64,000 bases of DNA, taken from the NCBI RefSeq assembly GCF_938039215.1, contig NZ_CALHVI010000031.1, positions 21,147 to 85,146 on the forward strand, given 5' to 3'. The notes below the pieces were generated by a model that did not search any database, was not told the DNA's origin, and worked only from the letters and a program-made list of their open reading frames with translations. Position 1 is the stretch's first letter; each line of letters starts with the position of its first letter. Source of the stretch: an uncultured Porphyromonas sp. Lineage in GTDB: Bacteria > Bacteroidota > Bacteroidia > Bacteroidales > Porphyromonadaceae. This document shows, in pieces, positions 53,463 to 62,262 of this stretch. A program made the position numbers and the translations under genes.

Positions 53463-56222
53463 CTAGTGGGCGGCGAGCCACGTGGGGCCGTGGCCGATGC
53501 TGACCTCGAGGGGAACGAGGAGCGAAGGGTAAATCGACTCCATCGTCGTGCGTACCAACTCAGTCATCTCTTCGAGTTCGGCGAAGGGGACGTTGAAGTT
53601 CAGTTCGTCGTGTACCTGCAGGATCATGCGACTACGGAGACCCCGCTGGCGGATCGCTTCGTCTAGGCGAATCATAGCGATCTTGATGAGGTCGGCAGCA
53701 GAGCCTTGCAGAGGGGCGTTGATGGCATTGCGCTCGGCATAACCACGGACGACGGCATTGGCGCTGTTGATGTCGGGCAGGAGGCGACGGCGGTCGAGGA
53801 GCGTCGTCACGTAGCCCTGCTTCTTAGCGGTCTCGACGACCTCCGTCATGTAGCGAGCCACCCCAGGATAAGAGGCAAAGTAGCCATCGATAAGCTCTTT
53901 GGCCTCCTTGCGGGGGATAGAGAGCCGTTCGCTGAGCCCAAAGGCAGAGATCCCGTAGATGATTCCGAAGTTGGCAGTCTTCGCACGACGGCGCATGTCT
54001 GGCGACACTTCCTCTAGCGGGATACCATAGATCTTGGCCGCCGTAGCCTGATGCACGTCTTGCCCCGAACGGAAAGCCTCGATGAGGGCAGGGTCTTGGC
54101 TGAAGTGCGCCATCAGACGAAGCTCAATCTGCGAATAGTCGGCACTGAGGAAGGTACAGCCTTCGTCTGGTACGAAGGCCTCACGGATAGCACGGCCTTC
54201 GGGAGTGCGGATGGGGATGTTCTGGATGTTCGGATTACTGCTGGAGAGGCGACCGGTAGCAGCGATGGTCTGATTGAAGGTGGTGTGGATCTTGCCATCG
54301 GGATAGACCAGTTCGGGCAGGGACTCGACATAGGTACTGAGGAGCTTCTTTACCCCTCGGTAGTCGAGGATCTTGCCTACGACGGGATGCTTGTCCCGAA
54401 GCTTCTCCAGCACCTCTTCGCTTGTCGTGTAGCCTCCGGTCTTAGTCTTCTTGGGCTTGTCGACGATCTGGAGCTCATCGAAGAGCACTTCGCCTACCTG
54501 CTTACTGCTGTTGATATTGATCGGATGGCCGATGAGGGTGTTGATCTCTTCCTCGAGAAGGGCAAGAGCCTCCTGGAGCTCCTTGGCCTGACGGGCAAGA
54601 CACGCTTTGTCCAGGCGCACGCCCTCCCGCTCCATCCCGAGGAGGACAAGCATCAGAGGCATCTCGATCTCCTCGAAGAGCTTCGTGAGCCCCGCCTTCT
54701 CCATGCGAGCAGCGAAGTATTCATAGAGGAGGTAGGTGATGTGGGTGTCCTCGGCAGCGTAGAACTGTAGGCGCTCTGGCTCGACGAGTCTTAGGTCGAA
54801 GGACTTAGTCGTCTGGGGAGCAATCATTTCCTCGAAGGGCATCATCCGATAGCCTAGGAACTTCTCCGCCAGCTCATCAAGCCCGTGACGCATGTCTGGA
54901 TAGAGGAGATAGTGGGCGATCATCGTGTCGAAGAAAGGCCCAGCAACCTCGACACCGTAGGAGCGAAGCACCTGCAGGTCGTACTTCAGATTCTGCCCTA
55001 CCTTGAGGAGACCCTCACGGGCAAAGAGGGGATGAAGCTCTTGCAGGAGGGAGCGAGCTGCCTCGGGGTCGGCTGGCACATCGAGGTAGTAGGTCTTCTC
55101 GGCATCTAGGGCAAAGGTGATGGCGACGAGCCCTGCGGTCAGCGGGTCGATGCCCGTCGTCTCGGTGTCAAGCGCTAGGGTCTTCGCCCCTTCAGCACGA
55201 GCGAGGAAGGCGGGGAGGGAAGAGCGATCGAGCACTTCGATGGAGAGCTTCGGTAGGGCTGAGACTTCGGGGGTATCGACCTCCTCACGCTCCTCGAGCT
55301 GGGCGAAGAGATCGCCCATCGGTTCGGGCTGAGGCTTAGGGGTAGCGGGACGGGCTGGACCAAGGACACGGGAGAGGAGCGTACGGAACTCCAGATCCTC
55401 GAAGAGCCTACGCACAGCCTCCTCGTCCTTGGGCGCTTGGGCAAATGCTCCTGGGGTATAGTCCAGAGGCACATCCCTGCGGATCGTAGCCAGATAATAG
55501 GACAGGCGGATGGCCTCTGCCCCCTCTTGGATCTTCTTGCCCGTAGCACCCTTGATCTCGGAGGCATGCGCTAGGAGGCTGTCGATCGTACCGTATTCGG
55601 CGAGGAGCTTCTGCGCTCCCTTCTCCCCGATGCCCTTACAGCCAGGGATGTTATCCACCTTATCCCCGAGGAGGGCAAGGTAGTCAATGACTTGGAGAGG
55701 CGACTGGAGCCCGAACTTCTCCTTAATCTCTTCGGGTCCCCAGACTTCGTAGCCCCCTCCCTGCATCGGGCGGTACATACGCACCCGATCGCTCACCAGC
55801 TGTCCATAGTCCTTGTCAGGGGTGACCATATAGACCTCACGGCCTGCCTCGGCAGCGTGCACGCTGAGCGTGCCGATGACATCATCCGCCTCGTAGTCGA
55901 GGACTTCGACGGCGGGGATGCGGTAGGCCTTCAGCAGCTCCCGAATGAGCGGTACGGCTATGCGTATCCCCTCGGGAGTTTCTTCTCGCTGCGCCTTGTA
56001 CTCGGGATATTCCCGATGCCTGAAGGTCCCCCCAGGAGGGTCGAAGACGACAGCGATCTCATCGGGATTCTCCTTCCCCAGCAGATCTTCGAGCATGAGC
56101 ACGAAGCCGAAGACGGCGCTGGTATTGCGCCCCTTGGTATCGATCCGAGGGGACTTGATGAAGGCATAGTAAGCTCGATAGATCAGGGCATAAGCATCGA
56201 GAAGGAAGAGGCGCTGGGGCAT
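53463..56222 (-). CDS. polA: DNA polymerase I
   Basis: A 919-aa polymerase from the ATG at 56222 (MPQRLFLLDAYALIYR). The frame is open to 56558, but that extension lies over the next gene and is low-complexity. All three domains look intact: 5' nuclease (FDPPGGTFRHREYPEYKAQR), 3'-5' exonuclease with DTETTG, NLKYDLQVL and YAAEDTHITYLL, and polymerase with ADYSQIELRLMAH and QVHDELNF. Conserved exonuclease acids suggest working proofreading. It fills gaps in repair and Okazaki-fragment maturation. Confidence 0.95.
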   Translation of the reverse strand: MPQRLFLLDAYALIYRAYYAFIKSPRIDTKGRNTSAVFGFVLMLEDLLGKENPDEIAVVFDPPGGTFRHREYPEYKAQREETPEGIRIAVPLIRELLKAYRIPAVEVLDYEADDVIGTLSVHAAEAGREVYMVTPDKDYGQLVSDRVRMYRPMQGGGYEVWGPEEIKEKFGLQSPLQVIDYLALLGDKVDNIPGCKGIGEKGAQKLLAEYGTIDSLLAHASEIKGATGKKIQEGAEAIRLSYYLATIRRDVPLDYTPGAFAQAPKDEEAVRRLFEDLEFRTLLSRVLGPARPATPKPQPEPMGDLFAQLEEREEVDTPEVSALPKLSIEVLDRSSLPAFLARAEGAKTLALDTETTGIDPLTAGLVAITFALDAEKTYYLDVPADPEAARSLLQELHPLFAREGLLKVGQNLKYDLQVLRSYGVEVAGPFFDTMIAHYLLYPDMRHGLDELAEKFLGYRMMPFEEMIAPQTTKSFDLRLVEPERLQFYAAEDTHITYLLYEYFAARMEKAGLTKLFEEIEMPLMLVLLGMEREGVRLDKACLARQAKELQEALALLEEEINTLIGHPININSSKQVGEVLFDELQIVDKPKKTKTGGYTTSEEVLEKLRDKHPVVGKILDYRGVKKLLSTYVESLPELVYPDGKIHTTFNQTIAATGRLSSSNPNIQNIPIRTPEGRAIREAFVPDEGCTFLSADYSQIELRLMAHFSQDPALIEAFRSGQDVHQATAAKIYGIPLEEVSPDMRRRAKTANFGIIYGISAFGLSERLSIPRKEAKELIDGYFASYPGVARYMTEVVETAKKQGYVTTLLDRRRLLPDINSANAVVRGYAERNAINAPLQGSAADLIKIAMIRLDEAIRQRGLRSRMILQVHDELNFNVPFAELEEMTELVRTTMESIYPSLLVPLEVSIGHGPTWLAAH

Positions 56223-56286
56223 GAGGATAATGTATGTGGGAGGTGAAGAAAAGGGGAGAAATAAAGAGTGGAAGAAGAGTAGGCTA

Positions 56287-57306
56287 CTACAAGGGGATGA
56301 TGGCATGACCCGACCCCAGATGGTAGTACTCGCAGTGGGCGAACTCATAGAGGTCCAAGCCTCGACACCTGATCTTGATCGTCGGGAGCAAGTGCGCTGC
56401 TTCTGGACGAGGAGGCTTCGAGGCGGGAAGTATGACGAAGTAGACCCGTCCCGAGAGTAAGTGTATATCGCTCCCGACACTCGAAGAGCGCTGCTCATAG
56501 CGCCGAGCACGCCCAGCAGGAACGGAGACAAAGGGCACATCCCCCCTGACCTGAACATTAGCAGGGAAGATCACTCCTGGGTGGCGAGGCGGAGTACCAG
56601 AGAAGCCTCCGAGGAAGAGGTCCTCCACAGGATAGCCTCCCCGCTTGGTGTTATAGCCAGAGCAAGTGACATCCTTGCTCATGTAGTACACCTGCCCGAG
56701 GTCGAAAGCCTCGGTCTTCTGCTGGAGCTCAGCAGAAGACCGAGCGACGAACTGCAGATACTCGGGGGAGTCAGACGCTAAGGTATCTTCTCTGATCGTA
56801 GAGACGAAGTTGAGATAGAGTTCCTTGGCTATCTCCCCAGGAGCAAGGTAGCCCGCACGAAGGAGGGCAGGCACGTAGAGGTCGGGAGTGAGCTCTTTGG
56901 CCTCAGGGAAGAGAGGCGTGTGCGTGGGATCGGACACCAACACTTCGCCCGAGATGACAGCCCAGCTAAGATCAAGGAAGAGCGAGTCATCGGGGAAGCG
57001 AGGATGCCGAAGGACGAGGAAGGTATCCAGCTTGGAGGTCGTCGCATCTCTAGAGAAGAGCTTGTAGCCCTCTACCTTAGCTCGGCTGAAGGGGAGCGCC
57101 TCCTTGAAGCGAGAAGGCAGCTCTTCTTGCTCCTGCGAGAGACGATCGAAGACATAGATATAGCTCTTAGCGGGGGCGGGAAGTCCGAACTGTAGGCTGT
57201 CTCCGACACGGACAGTGAAGCCTCCAGCGGCAGAGAAGCTCTGCTGTGCGGAGGCCGTACCACCGCCAAGAGCGATGAGGAGCAGGAGATAGATGTAGCG
57301 ATACAT
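56287..57306 (-). CDS. secreted protein of unknown function, tandem paralogue A
   Basis: A 339-aa protein from the ATG at 57306. That start matches its paralogue exactly (MYRYIYLLLLIALGGG) and removes ten upstream codons. A signal peptide ends near Ala-Gln at about residue 20. Most of the length aligns with the next gene: GGFTVRVGDSLQFGLPA, LDTFLVLRHPRFPDDSLF, KELTPDLYVPALLRAGYL and the C-terminal CRGLDLYEFAHCEYYHLGSG. No family is recognised; it lacks a lipobox and catalytic motifs. It is probably periplasmic or exported. Confidence 0.75.
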   Translation of the reverse strand: MYRYIYLLLLIALGGGTASAQQSFSAAGGFTVRVGDSLQFGLPAPAKSYIYVFDRLSQEQEELPSRFKEALPFSRAKVEGYKLFSRDATTSKLDTFLVLRHPRFPDDSLFLDLSWAVISGEVLVSDPTHTPLFPEAKELTPDLYVPALLRAGYLAPGEIAKELYLNFVSTIREDTLASDSPEYLQFVARSSAELQQKTEAFDLGQVYYMSKDVTCSGYNTKRGGYPVEDLFLGGFSGTPPRHPGVIFPANVQVRGDVPFVSVPAGRARRYEQRSSSVGSDIHLLSGRVYFVILPASKPPRPEAAHLLPTIKIRCRGLDLYEFAHCEYYHLGSGHAIIPL

Positions 57307-57405
57307 AGAGCAGATGGGAGATGAATCGTCGTCCATTAGGGAGATTTTCTGAGACTTCCTCCGAGCAAGAGGCAGAGATAAACCAAGGGTAAGCGTAGGG
57401 CAGAG

Positions 57406-58428
57406 CTACTTCTCGAGACTCAAGGCACGGCCCGAGCCCAGATGGTAGTACTCACAGTGATCGAACTCGTAGAGGTCCAAACCAAGACACTCGATCTCCA
57501 GAGCTGGGATCGAAAGTGCCTCCTCAGACAGCGTAGTCTTCGAGACGGGCACCATACGGAAGTAGAGCCGTCCTGCCAGTGGGTGTATATCGCTCCCGAC
57601 GCTATGCGAGCGCTCCTCATAGCGCTTAGCTACCTCGGCTGGCACGTGGATGATGGGGATATAGCCCCGAACAGCAAACACACCCGAATAGCGGGCATTC
57701 GGATAGCGGATAGCTGCCCCTAAGACCCCTCCCGTAAGAAGATCTGCCACAGGATAGCCTCCATACTCTGTGTTGTAGCCTGCGCATATCAGGGGATAAG
57801 CCATGTAGTATATCTTCCCAAGCTCAATCGTAGAGGCCGCCTGCTGGAGCTCTCGAGGGATCCGAGCCATGACTCGCTGATACTCTAGGGTGTCAGACTC
57901 TAAGCTATATCCGCTAGCCGAGGAGTAGTACTCGAGTTGGAGTTCGTTCGCGTCCTCCCCTGGGCTGAGGTAGCCAGCACGGAGGAGGGCAGGTACAAAG
58001 AGGTCGGGAGTGAGCTCTTTAGCCTCAGGATAGAGAAGCGTATGCGTGGGATCACAGACCAGCACTTCCCCCAAGGAGACAGCATCCTTGAGACGGACGA
58101 AGAGCGTGTCCTCGGGGAAGCGAGGATGCCGAAGGACGAGGAAGGTATCCAGCTGGGCTCTCGCAGAGTCCATTGAGAAGAGCTTGTAGCCCTCCAGCTT
58201 AGCTCGGGTGAAGGGCAAAGCCTCCTTGATGCGAGGAGCTAGCTTCGCCCCCTCTTGAGAGAGACGATCAAAGATATGCCTATAGGTCCTATCATAGGCA
58301 GGGAGTCCGAACTGCAGGCTGTCTCCGACACAGACAGTGAAGCCACCAGGAGCAGAGAAGCTCTGCTGTGCGTAAGCCCTACCACCGCCAAGAGCGATGA
58401 GAAGCAGGAGATAGATGTAGCGATACAT
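57406..58428 (-). CDS. secreted protein of unknown function, tandem paralogue B
   Basis: A 340-aa paralogue of the preceding entry, with an almost identical signal peptide and the same landmarks, ending CLGLDLYEFDHCEYYHLGSG. Upstream sequences of the two genes are also similar (ATTAGGGAGATTT), so the duplication included the leader. A -7 element precedes this copy, suggesting it is the first gene of the pair. The central region (about 170-250) is the most divergent and may carry specificity. Confidence 0.75.
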   Translation of the reverse strand: MYRYIYLLLLIALGGGRAYAQQSFSAPGGFTVCVGDSLQFGLPAYDRTYRHIFDRLSQEGAKLAPRIKEALPFTRAKLEGYKLFSMDSARAQLDTFLVLRHPRFPEDTLFVRLKDAVSLGEVLVCDPTHTLLYPEAKELTPDLFVPALLRAGYLSPGEDANELQLEYYSSASGYSLESDTLEYQRVMARIPRELQQAASTIELGKIYYMAYPLICAGYNTEYGGYPVADLLTGGVLGAAIRYPNARYSGVFAVRGYIPIIHVPAEVAKRYEERSHSVGSDIHPLAGRLYFRMVPVSKTTLSEEALSIPALEIECLGLDLYEFDHCEYYHLGSGRALSLEK

Positions 58429-58522
58429 GGTGCAGAGGAGGATGGATCGTCGTCGATTAGGGAGATTTCTCGTGACACTCTCCGAGCAAGAGGCTGAGGA
58501 GAGCAGCCTCTAAGAGTACGAG

Positions 58523-58530
58523 CAAAGATA
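58523..58530 (-). promoter_or_regulatory. -7 element TATCTTTG for the tandem paralogues
   Basis: The reverse complement reads TATCTTTG, 94 bp before paralogue B. Confidence 0.55.
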
Positions 58531-58682
58531 TTCATTTTGCCTAAGATCACGGGTGAAATCCCCCCATTTTCTGACCGCTCCCACCTCAAGCAAAGAGGGA
58601 GAGGAGAGACGAGCTGAAGACAAGGCGAAGGAGCAGGCAAAGAAAGCTCTGTCTCGAAGGGAAGCCCCACGGCATCCAGACA
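58531..58682. other. intergenic stretch without recognisable gene
   Basis: No gene, repeat or RNA is recognised between the -7 element and the terminator that follows. Confidence 0.35.
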
Positions 58683-58722
58683 GAAAAAAGCTACCTGCAG
58701 AGCCCAGAGGTCTGCAGGTAGC
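58683..58722 (-). terminator. terminator of the surface-polysaccharide operon
   Basis: GCTACCTGCAG pairs with CTGCAGGTAGC. On the minus strand a TTTTTT run follows directly. It ends the unit that contains the S26-like gene. Confidence 0.85.
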
Positions 58723-58872
58723 CATAGTATAGGGAGAAGAGACGAGGGAAAGTGGCCTTATCAGCCTTCGCCCTTCAGAGAAAGAGGCGGAATAACTAGA
58801 GCCAGCTTAGACAAGGCTCAGGCTCTAGCCTTGGAGATGAGAAATAAGCGGAACGGAGAAGCGCCTTCGCTC

Positions 58873-59361
58873 CTAAAGCCCCCAGCGATAGAGCGTCCGT
58901 CGATAGATCGCTAGCGCTAGGCGACGGAGCGTATCATTCTCGGGCCAAAAGCGCTCGTAGCGCTTCCACAGCTTGCTCCCAAGAGCGATCTCCTGCTTCC
59001 CTCGGATCACCAAGGTCACTTCTGCAAGGATCTGCTCCCGTGTGCACTGCTCCCGCTGATAGGGATTGCCGTCCCCTCGGAGCGTGTAGACAGCGCCATC
59101 GACCCGAGTGATGCGATGAATGAGGTAGCCACGATCGATGCGCACCAAGACGACACGACCAACTTCGCACGAAGCCTCCGTGAGCATGGAGAGCACGATC
59201 TGATCCTTGTCCCCTCGGATGAACGGGCGCATACTCGAGCCACGAGGCAAGAGTCGAGGATGCTTCCCCGCCGCTATCCGATCTAGGATCTCGGCAAAGA
59301 AGAGCTCGCTCTGGATCGTCATCTGCTTCTGCAGAGCACTTTTGCTTATTCCTCCCACCAT
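58873..59361 (-). CDS. S26 signal-peptidase-like protein
   Basis: A 162-aa protein from the ATG at 59361. The frame is open to 59457, but that would overlap the upstream gene by 86 bp. PRGSSMRPFI gives the catalytic Ser43, and YLIHRITRV gives His82 where bacterial type I signal peptidases have Lys, so it resembles the Ser-His (SipW/ER) branch. YTLRGDGNPY is also typical. No transmembrane anchor is obvious. It follows the HPr-kinase-like gene by 10 bp. Inference: it processes or releases a small exported peptide, or is a regulator with this fold. Confidence 0.78.
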   Translation of the reverse strand: MVGGISKSALQKQMTIQSELFFAEILDRIAAGKHPRLLPRGSSMRPFIRGDKDQIVLSMLTEASCEVGRVVLVRIDRGYLIHRITRVDGAVYTLRGDGNPYQREQCTREQILAEVTLVIRGKQEIALGSKLWKRYERFWPENDTLRRLALAIYRRTLYRWGL

Positions 59362-59371
59362 CGATGGACTC

Positions 59372-60250
59372 TTAGGGGAGTAGCGTGCGTGAGAGCTGGA
59401 CGGCTTCCTCATCAGGGCGGCAGTCCAAGCGGTACACGGGGATCTGCCCCAGCACATCCGCTACCGTGTCGAAGGTAGCGAGGTGGCGCTTCTTGTCCGA
59501 ATGCAGGAAAGCCGTCGAGGAGTAAAGCGAATCAAAACTATCACGTCCACGGAGCTTGGTCAGCTTGTTCTCTGGGCTCTGATGAAGGTGGACAAAGGCA
59601 GAGACACGAGCAGAGGCATTGCGGTAGCAAGGTGTACTTCCACTCCATGGGCAGCCGAAGACACGCACTTCGCCATCCTCCATGATGCGCAGGATCGGCT
59701 CGTCGTCATTGAGCAGAGTAGCCCCAGGGACGAACTTACGCCAGAGTCGGCTGTGCGTGCTCTTGCCCGTCCCACTCGTACCGAGGAAGAGCAGAGCATT
59801 GCCTGCTAGTTCGGTCACGGAAGCATGGATCTTCAGCATGTGATGCGGAGCAATAGCCACCCCATAGACGATCATGACAAGACGATTGATGAAGAAAAAA
59901 TCCGAAGGATCATCCATCAGGACATCCGACTGGACCTCCGTCCAATCACGATCAATCACCATCGTGTGCGTGCGCTCCTCTGTCGATAGCTCCAGCAAGA
60001 TCCGAGCATCGGTCGTGTGATAAACGCATGCCCGTACGCCATCAGAGGACTTATCTTCCAAAAGGGTCTTGCGAGGCAGGTCTCGGAGATCAGCTCCCCC
60101 CGTGAAGGTAAAGAGAGGCTGCACTCCCGCGGGCAGTGCGTCCACTCGGAAAGGCTCATAGTTCGGCAGTATCGCCCGTGTGGCCTCTGCCGAAGGGGTA
60201 TTCAGTTGGATGTACTCCTGAGCAATGCAATAGGTAAGTTTTTCGTCCAT
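59372..60250 (-). CDS. HPr-kinase/PEPCK-like P-loop protein
   Basis: A 292-aa protein. A divergent N-terminal domain (about 1-130) precedes a C-terminal kinase-like domain with P-loop LFLGTSGTGKSTHSRLW (about 155-171), LLNDDEPIL and CPWSGSTPC, as in HPr kinase/phosphorylase-like proteins. There is no phosphotransferase-system gene nearby, so HPr is unlikely to be the substrate. Relatives occur in peptide-modification and surface-polysaccharide clusters. It lies 17 bp downstream of a glycosyltransferase gene and upstream of the S26-like gene. Confidence 0.8.
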   Translation of the reverse strand: MDEKLTYCIAQEYIQLNTPSAEATRAILPNYEPFRVDALPAGVQPLFTFTGGADLRDLPRKTLLEDKSSDGVRACVYHTTDARILLELSTEERTHTMVIDRDWTEVQSDVLMDDPSDFFFINRLVMIVYGVAIAPHHMLKIHASVTELAGNALLFLGTSGTGKSTHSRLWRKFVPGATLLNDDEPILRIMEDGEVRVFGCPWSGSTPCYRNASARVSAFVHLHQSPENKLTKLRGRDSFDSLYSSTAFLHSDKKRHLATFDTVADVLGQIPVYRLDCRPDEEAVQLSRTLLP

Positions 60251-60267
60251 GCAGTATGTGTCTTTTA

Positions 60268-61248
60268 TTAGTTGCGACGACCGATGTATCGCTTCATTGA
60301 GAGGAAGAGCCTCGGGTAGGAGAGGAAAAGGCTACGACGAAGGCGGTCAGCCGTAGAGCCCATAGGATAGCTTAGGCCACGTAATCGCTTCGTATAAGGG
60401 AGAAGAAGAGCTAGTAGCCCTGGGGCAACCTGCTCGTGACGCATTGCCCAAAGAGAAAATATAAGTAGCCGACGATAGAGCGTCTCATGGAGCAGGGGCA
60501 GATACTCCGAACGCAAAGTCTCGATCGTTGGCAGTAGATCCAGGAGATTCTCAAAGAGGTAAACAAGACGACCGTCATAGGTCTCCGTGATACTCCCCGA
60601 CCTAGCTATTCGATAGTGATAGCTCAGCCAAGAGAGGTAGCGGTAGCGGTGCGAGCGTGCTAGAGCTTCAAAGACAAAGGGCATGTCTTCGTAAGGTCTT
60701 CCCACGGGGAAGCGAAGTCCTCCCATCGTATCGGTACGGAAGATCTTCCCCCAAGCCATGCCCGTGACTCCCGAGAGAGCTGCGAGGTGGCTAAGAGCTT
60801 CCTCCGAGGAATACTCTACCCCTTGAGCCAAGACGGGGCGTTCCTCTCCCGTCCGACAATTCACTTCGATATAGCCTAGCTCTAGGACATCGACCAGCGG
60901 GTTCGCTGCCATGTAAGCCATCGGAGCAGAGAAAGCATCCTCCGTAAGCCAGTCGTCCGAATCAACACAAGTGAAGAAAGCCCCTTGCATCAGCTCCATC
61001 GCAGCATTGCGTGCTGCTGAGAGCCCTGCATTCGCCTGATGGACGACACGGATGCGAGCATCACGCTCGGCATAGCGATCGCAGATAGCTCCACTCCCAT
61101 CCGTAGAGCCATCGTCGATGACCAAGACCTCTAGATGGGAATAGGGCTGGCTCAGTATCGAGTCAAGACATTGCTCGAGGTAAGGAGCGACATTGTAGAC
61201 GGGGACAAGTACCGAGAGAAGGGGGCCAGAGGGGCTCATAGCATTCAT
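60268..61248 (-). CDS. family 2 glycosyltransferase
   Basis: A 326-aa GT-A enzyme. The N-terminal SVLVPVYNVAPYLEQCLDSI and VLVIDDGSTDGSG are the nucleotide-sugar-binding motifs, and CVDSDDW holds the metal-binding DXD. The C-terminal part is basic and helical. It transfers a sugar to a growing surface glycan on the cytoplasmic face. It starts 2 bp after the next glycosyltransferase gene ends, so the two are tightly coupled. Confidence 0.92.
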   Translation of the reverse strand: MNAMSPSGPLLSVLVPVYNVAPYLEQCLDSILSQPYSHLEVLVIDDGSTDGSGAICDRYAERDARIRVVHQANAGLSAARNAAMELMQGAFFTCVDSDDWLTEDAFSAPMAYMAANPLVDVLELGYIEVNCRTGEERPVLAQGVEYSSEEALSHLAALSGVTGMAWGKIFRTDTMGGLRFPVGRPYEDMPFVFEALARSHRYRYLSWLSYHYRIARSGSITETYDGRLVYLFENLLDLLPTIETLRSEYLPLLHETLYRRLLIFSLWAMRHEQVAPGLLALLLPYTKRLRGLSYPMGSTADRLRRSLFLSYPRLFLSMKRYIGRRN

Positions 61249-61250
61249 GG

Positions 61251-62180
61251 CTAGCTGGACTTCTTACTTTGGGCTCGGCGAGCTCGGCGCTGACGCTTCC
61301 AGCCTTTATAGCGTTGCTTCACCCGCTTCCAAGGCTTATAGAGAGCAAAGAGAGGATCCCATCGACTTGCAATCACAGGCTCTAGGGGCTCGTCGTAGTT
61401 TGCCCCCAGCACCTCACGATGGTGCAGCAGTGAGACCTGCTCATAGATCGAGTACTGCAGGCCTAGATCTTGTGGGCGCTCTAGGATGCGATACATATCA
61501 GCAGGGAGAAGGGGGAGCACCCGCTCGATCCCCCAACTATAGCGATGAGGTCCCGTAACGGGGAAGATGCCATGACCTGCGACACCCCAAGTGAAGGGAT
61601 TGTAGCGATCCATCGCTGCGAGCATCTCTAGGATAACTTCTCTTAGGAAAGGGTGCCCAGCGACAGAGACGATGAACCATTGGCACCACTCGCCCCGAGC
61701 GAGCGTAGGGAGTCGCTTGAGATTGACCCCATGCTTCGGTGGATGAATCCCACCAGGGAGGTTGTCCCAATGCGATAGGATGTAGCGGTCTGTAGCGTGG
61801 AGGACTTGATCTAGAGGCTTCGTGAGAGTACTCTTGATATCAAGGTAAATTCCCCCACGGGCATAGACTAGAAGATAGCGGAAGAAGTCTGCTCGAGCGG
61901 CCCCATAGACGGGGTTGATGCGACGGTAATAGTCGAGGATCTCTTCCCCATAGTGCTCTAGGATGAAGCTCTCGATATCACGGTCGTCGAAGAGCTCATG
62001 CGTCCATGTGGGATTGGACTTCTTCAGTCTCGCTATGTTCTCTTGTATAGCCTCTGGCAGGGAAGTCTTACTCCTGCAGGTCTGATAGATACACGGAGTG
62101 ATGCTCTCCCCTAGCGGAATGCAAGGCAAGAGACAATCGTAGTAGCTGAGATCACCTACTGATTGGAGATTTCGAGCCAT
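61251..62180 (-). CDS. GT32-like glycosyltransferase (capsular polysaccharide synthesis)
   Basis: A 309-aa enzyme. IPLGESITPCIYQT near the N-terminus and ARADFFRYLLVYARGGIYLDIKS (about 92-115, written here in part) fit the sugar-binding-region family that includes GT32. The usual DXD appears as DIK, that is with Lys at the second acidic position, as far as I can read it. It sits between wzc and the GT2 gene and so probably adds a sugar of the same surface polysaccharide. Confidence 0.83.
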   Translation of the reverse strand: MARNLQSVGDLSYYDCLLPCIPLGESITPCIYQTCRSKTSLPEAIQENIARLKKSNPTWTHELFDDRDIESFILEHYGEEILDYYRRINPVYGAARADFFRYLLVYARGGIYLDIKSTLTKPLDQVLHATDRYILSHWDNLPGGIHPPKHGVNLKRLPTLARGEWCQWFIVSVAGHPFLREVILEMLAAMDRYNPFTWGVAGHGIFPVTGPHRYSWGIERVLPLLPADMYRILERPQDLGLQYSIYEQVSLLHHREVLGANYDEPLEPVIASRWDPLFALYKPWKRVKQRYKGWKRQRRARRAQSKKSS

Positions 62181-62214
62181 AAGACTTCTATTCTAGAGGG
62201 ACTATAATGTAGAA

Positions 62215-62253
62215 AGAGATACACCCCTCCCGCTCAAGGAGGAGTGTATCTCT
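62215..62253 (-). terminator. hairpin after wzc
   Basis: AGAGATACAC pairs with GTGTATCTCT, with CTCC/GGAG inside. Only a weak T-rich stretch follows, so it may attenuate rather than end transcription into the glycosyltransferases. Confidence 0.55.
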
Positions 62254-62262
62254 GTAGATAAT

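Noticed and set aside
56223..56558. 112-residue N-terminal extension of polA
   Set aside because: It lies over the 3' end of the neighbouring gene, is low in complexity, and the canonical polymerase I start (MPQRLFLLDAYALIYR) is at 56222.
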